From: Podospora pseudocomata
Lineage: Eukaryota > Ascomycota > Sordariomycetes > Sordariales > Podosporaceae
NCBI RefSeq assembly: GCF_035222375.1
Contig: NC_085887.1
Coordinates: forward strand, 4,005,501 to 4,069,500
Reading direction: 5' to 3'
Length of the DNA stretch: 64,000 bases
Made by a program: the position numbers and the translations under genes. A model generated the notes under the pieces. That model saw only the letters and a program-made list of their open reading frames with translations, made no database searches and was not told the origin of the DNA. This document shows, one piece after another, positions 1-10,547 of the stretch (position 1 is the first letter of the stretch; every line of letters starts with the position of its first letter).

Positions 1-1480
1 TATATCCTTTGCATCTTGCACAGTAAGTGATCCTCCGAGCCGCACACGTGTTTTTTTGGCTCTCCGGCGCTTACTTAGTGCCTCGTTGGCCTTGCGGAGT
101 GAAGTGTTCTCTGCACGAAGGAGAGCCACCTGGTGCATCACAGCCATTGTACTCTTAGCAAGCTGGTCCACAGCAGCCAACATTGAAGTCGGGGAGCTAT
201 TTTGATGGTTGGCAATGCGAGTCTTGATAAGCGTTGACTGCGAGTCAGCTTCTCGGGGGTTGTGTGGTGTCTGGAAGACCCAAGGTTGTGCAGTGCCGGG
301 CCGTGAGTTTGGAGGTGTTGGCGTACGAAGCTTTACATCTAGCTTGGAAAGCACCCTCTCTGGATCGTACGGCGCAAGGCCAGCACCTGCAAAGCCACCC
401 TGTATATTCTTCTCTGTTATAGAGGCAAAAAAGGCCTCGCGGAAGGCACAGAGGAACTCGAGCTTGCTTACGTGGTTGATATGCATGCGCATCAAGTCCT
501 CGATCTGGCGGCCGTACGCCTGCTTCAATGGCCCCAAGCAGCCGACATCGAGTGGCTGGAGGTAGTGTGAAGAATGCGGAGGCATGCAGAGCGTGATGAT
601 GTTGTTCTGCTGGCAGTAGCGCTCAAATTCAGTCGAGTGGTGGCTTTCGTGGCCGTCGAGGATCAACAACCGGTATTTGCCCTTTGTGCGGGACGCTGTG
701 TGATAGTCGAAGTGCTTGATCCAATCTAGGCCTACCGGATTGGTAGTCCAGCCATTATCGGTGGTTGCGATGCGCCAGGTAGACGGTAGGTTGCACTCGG
801 TGTACCAGTTAGCAAGGTGGTACTGTGCGGCCAAGATGATGAAGGGAGGGATAGCCCAGCCGAGGGCATTGACTCCTGGATCACCGTTGCCCATTCGCGG
901 TTGCCAGGCTGGGCCAGTTTCGCCTTGCTAAGGCCGTCTGAGGTCGTAACTACCATGCCCGCGAAGATAATACCCATCATGAACCCAGTCTCGTCGAAGT
1001 TGTAGACATCGTCATCCACAATACCGTACTTGGCCTTGGTGTTCCGCACAAGCGTGAACCACTCGCTGATGACCTTTGGATCCTCGCACTTGGCCCTCTG
1101 GTAGTCGTATCTACGTGTAAAACGCGTACGGAGCTGTGGCTGGCGTTTGACGAAGTTGTGTGCCCAGAGCTTGCCAACAGGGGCGCGTCGCGTACGCGTA
1201 GCAGTTGGTTGGCCATATCTTCCACACCACGCAATCTTGGTGGAAAAGCTCGCGCACATAGCTCAATAACGTATTGAATAATAGCATCCTCTTCTGATTG
1301 AGTGAGCTTCTTCGAATTGGGCGTGGTGTCGCGTCGTGCAGGCCGGCCAGCGCGTCGGTCACGGAGGGTTGATGGTGGTACATTATAGAGCTTAGCTGCG
1401 GCTCTGAGGCGTAATTTTTCGTCCTTTTGGAGAGCTTCAAGGGCTAAGATTACCCTCGCTTCCTTTAAAGTAGGTGGCAT
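1..1480 (-). pseudogene. pogo/Fot1-like transposase, frameshifted
   Basis: DDE transposase that would cut and paste its own element at TA sites. The start MPPTLKEARVILAL at 1480 opens the psq/HTH domain. The reading frame then shifts near 1187, before the segment GKLWAHNFVKRQPQLRTRF, and again near 870, just before INALGWAIPPFIILAAQYH. The three frame segments together cover about 490 residues before the window edge; family members are about 500-550 residues. All three catalytic Asp are present and the C-terminal coiled tail (LLRAENTSLRKANEALSKRR) is still recognisable. As it stands it cannot make a full-length protein. Confidence 0.85.
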
Positions 1481-1537
1481 GTTGGGTTGTAGAGAAAAAT
1501 GATGTTAAGTGTAGAGAGAAAGCGTCGCAATGGCCAG

Positions 1538-1571
1538 TGCGCGACTCGCTTATATGCGCGACTCGCTTATA
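1538..1571. repeat. perfect 17-bp tandem direct repeat at transposon terminus
   Basis: The unit tgcgcgactcgcttata occurs twice without a mismatch or spacer. It lies about 60 bp outside the transposase start, where the terminal inverted repeat of a pogo-type element should be, and ends in TA. The partner terminus is outside the window, so the inverted-repeat status is inferred. Confidence 0.75.
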
Positions 1572-2387
1572 ATGTACGTTACCAGATTTGTGATTTTAGG
1601 CGCAGAGGTTTTATGAAAAGGTTTTACACAAGACTCAACCGTCAGGGGGAAGCTGCTAATCGTGGCATGCAGGTTACGGTGAAAGCAAGACTCTGGTGAC
1701 TCTATGCTTGCTCGCCGAAAGCAAAAGTCTTCTGAATTTTTGAGATGTGTAGGGATAAAGAAGTGCACTTACAATATGGCTGCTGTGGACGGTGCCAAGT
1801 AAAATAAAATAAAACATAAACAAAAGTTTAGTCAGCCGTGTCTTTAGTCTTACAGCATGGCATACCTCGATCGAGATAGGAATAAACAAAAAAAAAAGTC
1901 AAGATTTGCTTAGCAAACTGACACGGTCAAATATTGCATGCCTGGAGACGAGACAGACCATGCTGACATGTGAAAGGGGTTCGTCATCGAAGCGTTGCAT
2001 CCATCCGCTGACCCTGAATGACAGATAAAATATCAAAAATGTTGCCAGGAAGGCAGCCGGCAGCTCGCTTCTCCGAAAGACGGGGCAGAGAGGGACCGAC
2101 AGTCTCTCGAGATAACAGCATCGGTTTGATCCCGAGGTCAAGCCCCACATATTCCAGTCGATAACGCATCGCTGAGGCTCTGCTTGTGGATCCCCGGGTC
2201 GACTCCGCCAACATTCGGCATCGCAATGCCAATGGCGTGACATGGAAACGGAAGGATGCCGAGATGACGTCTCCACCATCAGACGGAATACACACAGTCA
2301 AAAGTGTAATAAACAAAATGTGAAGAACAGTCGTCAGGAGCATCATCGAGCAAAGCCGGCCAAGCCAAAGGCCCAAGAAACGACACC
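1572..2387. other. intergenic: transposon flank and ABC-transporter upstream region
   Basis: No convincing gene. The first part (about 1740-1910) is A/T-rich with short A/TAAAA runs. The rest should hold the promoter and 5' UTR of the ABC transporter starting at 2388. Short open frames on both strands show no recognisable domain. Confidence 0.6.
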
Positions 2388-5300
2388 ATGGCGGGAGCAC
2401 CACCGAGCGGTGCCGCGAGCACGGTCGGGACAGGCGACACACTCGCTGACCAGCATCCTTACCAGGACAGGCGTCGTTCCTTCATGATTGACACCGATGC
2501 CTCGGAACTCCAAAGAATCGCATCTGTTCTCTCTCGACATCAATCTCATGTGCGTCGACCGACTGCAAAGGATGACCCGACACTGGATCCCGAATCAGAC
2601 CATTTCGATGTGACGCGATGGGTACGCCATTTTGTCGGACAACTCAACAAGCAAGGCCACAAGGCAACCAACCTGGGTGTTGTTTTTCGGGACCTGGATG
2701 TCTTTGGGTCGGGTTCAGCTCTGCAGCTTCAAGAAACGGTCGATTCAGTTCTTCTCGCCCCCTTTCGACTCGGAGAACTATTCGGCAGTCACAAAAAGGA
2801 GCGGAAGCAAATTCTGCATGGTTTCAACGGCTTGCTCAAGAGTGGCGAGCTTCTCGCTGTTCTGGGCCGTCCTGGATCAGGATGCAGCACCTTTCTCAAG
2901 AGCCTCTGCGGAGAGCTCTACGGCTTGGACGTCGGCAAGCGGTCCGTCATTCATTACAATGGCGCCTCTCAGGCTCAGATGAAGAAGGAGTTCAAGGGCG
3001 AGGTTGTGTATAACCAAGAGGTCGACAAGCACTTTCCCCATCTCACAGTCGGTCAAACCCTTGAACACGCCGCTGCAATGCGCACCCCCTCCAACCGGGC
3101 CGAGGGCATGTCGAGATCTGAATACTGCCAGTACATCGCCCGCGTCGTCATGGCTGTTTTTGGTCTCAGCCACACCTATCACACCAAGGTGGGAAATGAC
3201 TACGTGCGAGGTGTCTCTGGTGGCGAACGAAAGAGGGTCAGTATTGCCGAGATGATGGTGGCCGGCTCTCCCATCTCGGCTTGGGACAACAGCACACGAG
3301 GTCTTGACTCGACTTCAGCCCTCAAATTTGTCCAGGCCCTTCGACTCTATTCCAACATTGCTGGCTCGGCAAATGCCGTGGCCATGTACCAAGCCAGTCA
3401 AGCCATTTACGACGAATTCGACAAGACAACAGTCCTCTATGCCGGCCGTCAAATCTACTTTGGCCCTGCCAATGCGGCAAAAGCTTTCTTTGAGCGCCAG
3501 GGCTGGTTCTGCCCTCCTCGTCAGACCACTGGTGACTTTTTGACATCAGTTACCAACCCCGAAGAACGCATCCCTCGACCTGGCATGGAACAAAAGGTGC
3601 CACGGACACCCGAGGATTTTGAGCAGTACTGGCTTGCTTCGCCCGAGTTCAAGGCCCTTCAAGAAGAAATGGTCGCGTATGACCAAGAGTTTCAGGGAGA
3701 GCGTCAGATCCAAAGTCTGAGCCATCTGCGAGAGACCAAGAATCACAAGCAGGCCAAACACGTCCGCCCAGGCTCCCCATACATCATCAGCATCCCCATG
3801 CAGATCAAGCACAACACTGTTCGCGCCTATCAGAGGGTTTGGAACGATATCTCGGCCACTCTGGTCAATGTCGGTGCCAATCTGATCCTGGCCCTCATTA
3901 TCGGTTCCATTTTTTACGGCAACCCCGATGCCACTGTCGGTTTTGAAGGCAAGGGATCTGTCTTGTTCATGGCCATCCTGTTGAACGCCCTCACCGCCAT
4001 CTCGGAAATCGACAGTCTTTACGATCAGCGACCCATTGTCGAAAAACATCACTCCTACGCGTTTTACCATCCCGCCACCGAAGCAGCAGCTGGCATTGTG
4101 GCCGACTTGCCCATCAAGTTTGCCGCAGCTGTCGTGTTCAATCTCATTGCCTACTTTCTAGCCGGCCTTGGCCGGACACCCTCTCAATTCTTTCTCTACT
4201 TTTTGATCTCGTACATTTCGACTTTTGTCATGAGCGCCATTTTCCGGACTCTGGCGGCCATCACCAGAACCGTCTCCCAGGCCATGGCGTTGGCTGGTGT
4301 GTTGGCCTTGGCACTGGTCATGTACACTGGCTACATTATTCCTGTGCCGCAGATGCACCCCTGGTTTGGCTGGATTCGGTGGATCAACCCCATCTACTAC
4401 GCTTTCGAGATCCTGGTCGCCAACGAGTTCCACGGGAGGGAATTCACTTGCTCGGACATTATCCCGCCATACTCTCCTCCGCAAGGCTCGAGTTGGATCT
4501 GTGCCAGTGCTGGAGCGGTCGCTGGAAGGTCAACCGTCAACGGAGATGCATACATCTCTGTGGCCTACCAGTACACGTACGATCACGTCTGGAGAAACTT
4601 TGGCATCCTCATCGGCTTCTTGATCTTTTTCATGGGCGTGTATTTTGCCGCCGTGGAGCTCAACTCATCCGTGACCAGCACAGCCGAAGCCTTGGTCTTT
4701 CAGCGTGGCCATGTCCCCTCTCACTTGCAAAAGGGTAGAGATGAAGAGCGCGGGAGAGAGGGCGGTGCTGCGGCGGAAAGGGGAGCTCAAGACCCCGAGA
4801 ATAGTGCCATTGAGCCTCAGAAGGACATCTTCACTTGGAAAGATGTGGTGTACGATATTGATGTCAAGGAGGGCAAGCGTCGGCTGTTGGACCATGTCTC
4901 TGGATGGGTGAAACCAGGTACGCTTACGGCTCTGATGGGCGCTTCTGGCGCCGGCAAGACGACATTATTGGACGTTCTCGCCCAGCGCACCAGCATCGGC
5001 GTTGTCACCGGGGACATGCTTGTCAACGGCAGGCCATTCGGGGCCGACTTTCAGCGTCAAACCGGTTATGTGCAACAACAAGGTATGTTTTCTGTTTCCC
5101 GCCCTTGCCAACTTTTTCTAATCCTGATCAGATCTCCATCTGGATACGGCGACTGTGAGAGAAAGTCTCCGTTTCAGCGCCATGCTTCGCCGCCCCAAGA
5201 CGGTTTCCAAAGCAGAAAAATTTGCGTTTGTCGAAGAAGTCATCAAGATGCTCGGCATGGAGGAATATGCCAACGCTGTTGTTGGCATTCCAGGCGAGGG

Positions 5301-6837
5301 CCTCAACGTCGAACAACGAAAACTTCTCACGATTGGCGTTGAGCTGGTGGCTAAACCCAAACTGTTGCTGTTCTTGGATGAGCCCACCAGCGGCCTTGAC
5401 TCGCAGAGCGCCTGGGCCATTTGCGTCTTTCTGCGTAAGCTCGCCGATGCTGGCCAGGCTGTGTTGTGCACTATTCATCAGCCCAATGCCATCTTGTTTC
5501 AACAATTTGACCGGCTCCTGTTCCTGGCCAAGGGGGGAAAGACAGTCTACTTTGGAAACATTGGACAAAACTCCAAGTCCCTGTTGGAATACTTTGAGCA
5601 CCATGGAGCCAGGCACTGCGGCGACGATGAGAATCCTGCCGAGTACATGCTCGAGATTGTGGCCGAAGGCGTCAACAATAAGGGCCAGGACTGGCATTCG
5701 GTCTGGAAGGACAGCGACGAGTTCAGGGATGTTCTCGCCGAGATTGACAGGATCCATTCTTCTTCACAACAAGACACCGTCGCCGCTCCTGCTGCGGGAG
5801 AGACAAACTCGGAGTTTGCCATGCCGTTCCATGCGCAGGTCTGGGAGGTGACACGGCGCATCTTTCAGCAGTACTGGAGAATGCCGGGATATGTCCTGGC
5901 CAAGTTCGCACTGGGAATCATGTCCGGCCTCTTTATTGGTTTCACCTTTTACCAAGCCGACGGGACCCAGGGTGGTATGAGAAATATTGTTTTTGCAGTG
6001 TTCATGGTCACCACCATCTTTACCACACTTGTGCAGCAGGTTCGTTCACCTATCAATGTTTGAAGTGTCCGCCAGCTTACTGACTGCTCAAAGATCCAAC
6101 CCCTTTTCATCACCCAACGATCTCTCTACGAAGTTCGTGAGCGCCCTTCCAAGGCGTATTCCTGGAAGGCGTTCCTCATCGCCAATATCGTCGTCGAGAT
6201 TCCCTATCAGATCCTCACGGGCATCCTCACATATGTGTGCTTTTACTATCCCGTTGTCGGCACAGGCCAGGCATCTTCCCGCCAGGGCCTCATCCTGCTC
6301 TTCATCATCCAGCTGTTCATATACGCCAGCGCCTTTGCGCACATGACCATAGTCGCCATGCCGGATGCCCACGCCGCAGCTGGCATTGTCATCCTCCTGA
6401 CCATGATGAGCACCATCTTTAGCGGTGTGCTCCAGACGAGAATCGCATTGCCCGGGTTTTGGGTGTTTATGTACTACGTCAGCCCGTTCACATACTGGAT
6501 CAGCGGAATCGTGTCGACTGTGCTGCACGAGAGGCCAGTCGAGTGCTCCGTGTCGGAGACCTTGATCTTTGACCCGCCCCAGGGAATGAACTGCGCGCAG
6601 TATCTCTCTCCTCTGGCCGGACAGGGTTCGGGCTCGCTTCAAAACCCCTTCGACACTGAAGGGTGCAGGTTTTGCGGGTTTAGCGTTGCGGACCAATATC
6701 TCGCCGGAGTCGACATCTTTTGGGAGGACAGGTGGAGGAATTTTGGAATCATGTGGGCGTATATCGCGTTCAACATTGCGGTTGCGATTGGAGTTTATTA
6801 CATCTTCAGAGTAAGAAAGATGACAAGTAAATCGTAG
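2388..6837 (+). CDS. PDR/CDR-type ABC multidrug exporter (ABC-G, full size)
   Basis: Plasma-membrane ATP-driven exporter of the fungal pleiotropic drug resistance family, with typical (NBD-TMD)x2 order. Exons: 2388-5082, 5132-6039, 6094-6837, giving 1448 residues, the normal length. NBD1 has the Walker A variant GRPGSGCST (about residue 160), signature [10 protein letters not shown] (about 275) and Walker B variant WDNSTRGLD (about 298). NBD2 has GASGAGKTT (about 851), a degenerate signature [12 protein letters not shown] and [13 protein letters not shown]. The Cys in place of Lys in Walker A-1 and the weak second signature are the normal asymmetry of this family, not damage. TM blocks lie at about 480-760 and 1165-1440. 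The [16 protein letters not shown] junction confirms the first intron. The substrate cannot be told from sequence. Confidence 0.95.
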
Positions 6838-6928
6838 AGATAAGAGATAGACCTAATCTAGAGCTTAATTCCTAATAGTACCCTTAATGCCTACTCCCGC
6901 ACATCCCTAACCCCCAGGTTCTCGTGGT

Positions 6929-7387
6929 CTAGATTGTCGTCGCTGTTGGCACAGCTATGGTGCTGATGCCGCTGGGGCCGCTAGGGCCTACACCAGGATA
7001 TCGCAGCCCGGCATATCTCGCCACAGCAGCATCGCTCATGTTGGAGATGACGAGCGTTCCATCTCCAATGAGGTGGAGATTGCCCTGCGTCCTGGTCCAG
7101 TTGTTGTTTTTGCGTCCAGCAGCTTCGCGAGCCAGCTCCTCCTCGATCTCGCCAACGCAACTGCTGCTCAGCTCGTGGATAACGGCCATTTTGTAATTGG
7201 CGATGAGTGTCATTGGATTCTTGAGCTGGGGCTGGCAGGCGGGGTCAAAGGTCTGCCAGCAGGGAGCAGGAGGGAGGTATCCGAGTGCCAGTTCGGGGTC
7301 GTACATTGGCGAGCATCTCTTGGTGAGATGCGAGCTGGCAGCCGCCGTGGCTGTGGCGGCCAAGGAGAGGAAAGTGATGAGTTGCAT
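6929..7387 (-). CDS. small secreted protein, uncharacterised
   Basis: Single-exon gene for 152 residues. I start at MQLITFLSLAATATAAASSH, which gives a clean signal peptide; the in-frame codons upstream would hide it. A Lys-Arg pair just after the signal (LTKRC) looks like a Kex2 site. The mature part has four cysteines (CSPMYD, PCWQTF, ACQPQ, SSCVGE), allowing two disulfides, and an N-glycosylation sequon (NWT). I recognise no known domain. A TATAAA on the same strand lies about 70 bp upstream of the start. It is tail-to-tail with the ABC transporter, 91 bp away. It could be an effector-like or cell-surface protein; that is speculation. Confidence 0.7.
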   Translation of the reverse strand: MQLITFLSLAATATAAASSHLTKRCSPMYDPELALGYLPPAPCWQTFDPACQPQLKNPMTLIANYKMAVIHELSSSCVGEIEEELAREAAGRKNNNWTRTQGNLHLIGDGTLVISNMSDAAVARYAGLRYPGVGPSGPSGISTIAVPTATTI

Positions 7388-7457
7388 GGTGAAGATGTTT
7401 GAAGTTGCGTGGCTGGTTCGGTTGACACGGCCGATGATGGACGCTCCCAAGGTGGTC

Positions 7458-7463
7458 TTTATA
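7458..7463 (-). promoter_or_regulatory. TATA box of the small secreted protein gene
   Basis: TATAAA read on the minus strand, 71 bp upstream of the chosen start at 7387. It supports that start over a longer in-frame extension to 7450. Confidence 0.5.
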
Positions 7464-7904
7464 TCATGATTTCAAAGAGACAATCTAAAAAAAGAAGGAT
7501 GCATTCCAATGGCTTGGCTGGCTCATTCCCCGCATGGAGAAACACGAGCTCTACGCTGAACGGGGCGCCGGGTAAATCGGCCCATCTTTTCGAGCGAGGG
7601 ATTCAGGCATACACGATGTTCAGAACGCAGTCAGATGCTGTCGGAGATGGTTCTTGCCCGCCAATGTCACGTCAAATGTCAAAAACACCGACGGGAAGAG
7701 TGACGAACGGCTGTCCTCCTCCGATGCCTCTTCTAGTATTGCTCGGCATGCTTGTAGTGTCGTAGCGAATCCTCCATGCAACCGTTTCACGTCTAAATAC
7801 GAACTAAAAACGCATGTATGGCTCTTGTTCGCTGCTGCCTACGTAAAAGGACTTTGACAAGTATTATTATGCTATTACATCTATCACCTAATGATATCAT
7901 ACTT
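7464..7904. other. intergenic spacer
   Basis: Holds the upstream region of the minus-strand small secreted gene and the 3' flank of the DPP IV gene. No coding or RNA signal seen. Confidence 0.5.
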
Positions 7905-10298
7905 TCAGGCAACCCATTTCTTGCCCATACCCTTCTTGCTCCACTGGTGGCTGCCGCCGGTGCCGGTTCTCTTCTTCTCCTCAAACAACTTCTTGCTCAG
8001 TTGCTTGTATACAAACGTGCCTTGCGAGTTGTAGCGGATGCTGTGGTCAGAGTCGGTGAACCAGGTCACCTCGAGCTTCTCTGGGCTGACGCGGTCTCCC
8101 ATCAGCAGATCAGCGAGGGCGGCAGCGTTCTGAAAGTGAACATTGTCATCGCCGGTTCCGTGCTGAATCAGGAAGCCACCGGCAATCTTCTTGAAGCCGT
8201 CCGTGTTGTGCACCGCCGACTTGTTGTATCCAGCAGCGTTGAGCGCGGGTGTCTTCATGTATCTCTCGGTGTACATGGTGTCGTAGAAGCGCCAGTCCGA
8301 GACGGGAGCGGTGGCGATACCCAGAGAGATGATGGGATCGCCAATTTCGACCACCTTGGCCGTGAGATACCCGCCATACGACCAGCCCCAGATACCAATC
8401 TTGGAGGCATCGACCCACGGATTCTTGGCCAGCCACTTGGCGGCCCAGATCTGGTCCTGGGCCTCAAGATCACCCAGGTTGGAGGCGACCGCGGAACGGA
8501 AAGCGCGGCCCTTGAGACCGGTGCCACGGTTGTCCACAGTAAAAGTGATGTACTCGAGCTCGGGATCGGAAGCAATATAGGCGTTCCAGCCAAAAGATTG
8601 CATTCCCTTGTTGACCTGCTGAGCACCGGGGCCGCCATAGGGAGTCAACAAGACGGGGTACTTCTTGTCGGGAGAAAAGTTGGCGGGGAGACGGAGCATG
8701 GCGTTGAGCTTGAAGCCAGAAGGGTGGTCAAGTTCGTGATACGTAATGTTGGGAAGTTTGTACTCCTTGAGGTTGTTGAGGAGACGGTCGTTGTTGTTGA
8801 TGACGCGGAGGGGGGTCTTGGAATCGATCTTGTAAAGCTCTTGATAGGGGACGTTGGGGCCGGCATATCTCAGGATGTAATAGCCACCGCCGGTGGAAAA
8901 GGAAGCGGACCAGACGGCAGAAACCTTGTCGTCAACCAATGGAGTCTTCTTCTTGGTGATGTAGGAAACCGAGTAAATGTGACGCTCGGTGCTGTGGCGC
9001 TCTGTGGACGTGTAGTAAATCAGTCCTCTGGAGGTGTCGATCTTGTTGATACCGGTAACCTCCCAGCTGCCCGATGTAAGAGCAATCTTGTCCTTGCCGT
9101 CCACCGAGAAGAGGTAGATGTGGTTCCACCCCGACTCGTCCGACAAGTCAAGGTAGTACTCCTTTTCGTCGTCTTTGCCCTTGCCCTTGCCTTTGCCCTT
9201 TGCCTTGCCCTTTCCTTTGCCCTTTTGCTCCGTGATGGAGCCGATGAAGCTGATGGCCGCGTTGTTGTCAAGCCAGCCGTCGGATCCATCACGCTGGCGG
9301 GTGAGGGTGGAGGTCTTGGTGGTGGTGTCAACAACCACGAGCTTTTCGTGGTCCTGAACACGGTTGAAAGCGCGGTAGATGACCTTGTCATGCTCCTCGG
9401 TCAACCAAGCAACCTCGCCAATGATCAAGTCATCGGCTGCCCACGCAGTAACAGGAATCTCGGTCGTCTTCTTGTCCTTGACGCTCAAGAGGTGGAAGGC
9501 CACGGTGGGGTTGGTGGTGCCGACCTTGGGATACCTCAGCTCCAGCTCACGGGGATAGGCCGGGGCGACCTTCTGGTTGTCCATAAAGTAGGGAATCGTG
9601 AAGGTCTCGACTCCGGTTTCGTTGAAGCTCAGGTAAGCAATGTACTCGCCGTCGGGAGAGTACCAGAGCGCATGGTCGGTGCCAAAGATTTCCTCCTCGT
9701 AGACCCAGTCGGGAACAGCGTTGAAAAGATCAGGGCCGCCGTTGGTGGTGATCTGGCTGATGGTGCCATTGTCCCAGAGGAAGAGGTTGTTGCCCTGGAC
9801 AAAGGCAATCTGGGAGGACGACGCAGGGTTCCAGGTAGCATACTGGATATCACCCTTGGAACCAGGCACGAGCTGCTGGGTCTGCCCGGTGGTCACATCC
9901 TGGACCAGGTAGTTGGCAAAGTAGGAGTGACGATACTGCTTAGTATAGTCGACAGCCCACAAGACCTTGGTCTGGTCGTGGGAGATGGAGTAGTCCCAAT
10001 AGTCGGCGGGGATCTTGCTGGAGGCGAGGAATGTGGTCTTGTTGCCGCTGGCGACGTTTTCAAAGACAAGCGATCCGTCGGAGGCGAGGGTGATGAAGTC
10101 GCCGTCGTTGTCGGTCTGGGCCCAGGTGATTCCGGTGGTGGACACAGAGAGAGCGCCGGGGCTGCCCGTGGTGACATTGTACGTGAGCAGCTTGGAGCCG
10201 CCTCCGACAGGCTGGTGGGGGGGGCGAGGTGGGTCGATGGCTGAGACGGCGCCCAACAGGGCGGCGGCAGCGCCGACGAGAGCTGCGACGCGCTGCAT
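7905..10298 (-). CDS. dpp4: secreted dipeptidyl-peptidase IV (S9B prolyl oligopeptidase family)
   Basis: Serine exopeptidase that removes X-Pro and X-Ala dipeptides from peptide N-termini. Single exon, 797 residues, close to the usual length of secreted fungal DPP IV. The start at 10298 gives the signal peptide MQRVAALVGAAAALLGAVSA; an upstream in-frame extension to 10367 would bury it. The N-terminal two thirds form the beta-propeller (DWVYEEEIFGTDHALWYSPDG). The C-terminal alpha/beta hydrolase holds the nucleophile in GWSYGGYL (about residue 640), the Asp in GTGDDNVHF (about 716) and the His in DSDHSIRY (about 751). An unusual lysine/glycine-rich run sits in the propeller (see the repeat entry). 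The tail after the hydrolase is basic and low-complexity. The signal peptide and lack of a membrane anchor favour the secreted form over vacuolar Ste13-like enzymes. Confidence 0.93.
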   Translation of the reverse strand: MQRVAALVGAAAALLGAVSAIDPPRPPHQPVGGGSKLLTYNVTTGSPGALSVSTTGITWAQTDNDGDFITLASDGSLVFENVASGNKTTFLASSKIPADYWDYSISHDQTKVLWAVDYTKQYRHSYFANYLVQDVTTGQTQQLVPGSKGDIQYATWNPASSSQIAFVQGNNLFLWDNGTISQITTNGGPDLFNAVPDWVYEEEIFGTDHALWYSPDGEYIAYLSFNETGVETFTIPYFMDNQKVAPAYPRELELRYPKVGTTNPTVAFHLLSVKDKKTTEIPVTAWAADDLIIGEVAWLTEEHDKVIYRAFNRVQDHEKLVVVDTTTKTSTLTRQRDGSDGWLDNNAAISFIGSITEQKGKGKGKAKGKGKGKGKDDEKEYYLDLSDESGWNHIYLFSVDGKDKIALTSGSWEVTGINKIDTSRGLIYYTSTERHSTERHIYSVSYITKKKTPLVDDKVSAVWSASFSTGGGYYILRYAGPNVPYQELYKIDSKTPLRVINNNDRLLNNLKEYKLPNITYHELDHPSGFKLNAMLRLPANFSPDKKYPVLLTPYGGPGAQQVNKGMQSFGWNAYIASDPELEYITFTVDNRGTGLKGRAFRSAVASNLGDLEAQDQIWAAKWLAKNPWVDASKIGIWGWSYGGYLTAKVVEIGDPIISLGIATAPVSDWRFYDTMYTERYMKTPALNAAGYNKSAVHNTDGFKKIAGGFLIQHGTGDDNVHFQNAAALADLLMGDRVSPEKLEVTWFTDSDHSIRYNSQGTFVYKQLSKKLFEEKKRTGTGGSHQWSKKGMGKKWVA
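9172..9225 (-). repeat. Lys-Gly low-complexity insert inside DPP IV
   Basis: CCCTTG/CCTTTG hexamer-like repeats encode a run of alternating Lys and Gly (with one Ala) of about 16 residues, flanked by an acidic DDEKE stretch, inside the propeller domain. It looks like a surface-loop expansion by replication slippage. Confidence 0.8.
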
Positions 10299-10547
10299 GG
10301 TGTTGACGTGGGAGGAGGGGAAACTGGGAGCGCCTGCCGAGAGCAAGAGAGACGAAAGCGGCAGCATCTCTTGGTTTTAAGGTTCGGATCGACAATCTCC
10401 TGCCCGGAAGGGAAAGCCGGGTCTAGCATCCGAGGACGGCAGGTATGTTCTTCAACGTCCCATTCAGATGACATAATCAAGGCTCGATCCAGAAGGTGGT
10501 TTATAAGTGGGCGCGCCAAGCAATGGGAAGCATAATTTGTCAATTAA

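Larger units (their letters stand above)
1..1571 (-). mobile_element. Fot1/pogo-type Tc1-mariner DNA transposon, right part, broken
   Basis: Only the promoter-proximal end and most of the transposase are inside the window; the C-terminal coding end and the other terminus lie left of position 1. The transposase starts at 1480 with a psq-type helix-turn-helix, followed by a CENPB-like DNA-binding part. The DDE-type catalytic core shows FDETGF (about 985-998), ILDGHESHH (about 643-665) and LQPLDVGCFG (about 535-552), which carry the three expected Asp residues. The coding frame changes twice, near 1187 and near 870, but no internal stop was found in the translated stretches, so this is an indel-broken rather than an RIP-riddled copy. 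The outer end is a perfect tandem pair of 17 bp (1538-1554 and 1555-1571) ending in TA, the expected target dinucleotide of this superfamily. Confidence 0.88.

Noticed and set aside
2388-6837. Idea that the odd Walker A (Cys for Lys) in NBD1 means a damaged transporter
   Set aside because: This substitution and the weak second signature are normal in PDR-type ABC proteins.
7818-10244. 808-codon open frame on the plus strand opposite DPP IV
   Set aside because: It mirrors the codon bias of the real minus-strand gene, is Val/Gly/Leu-rich without domains, and has no supporting promoter.
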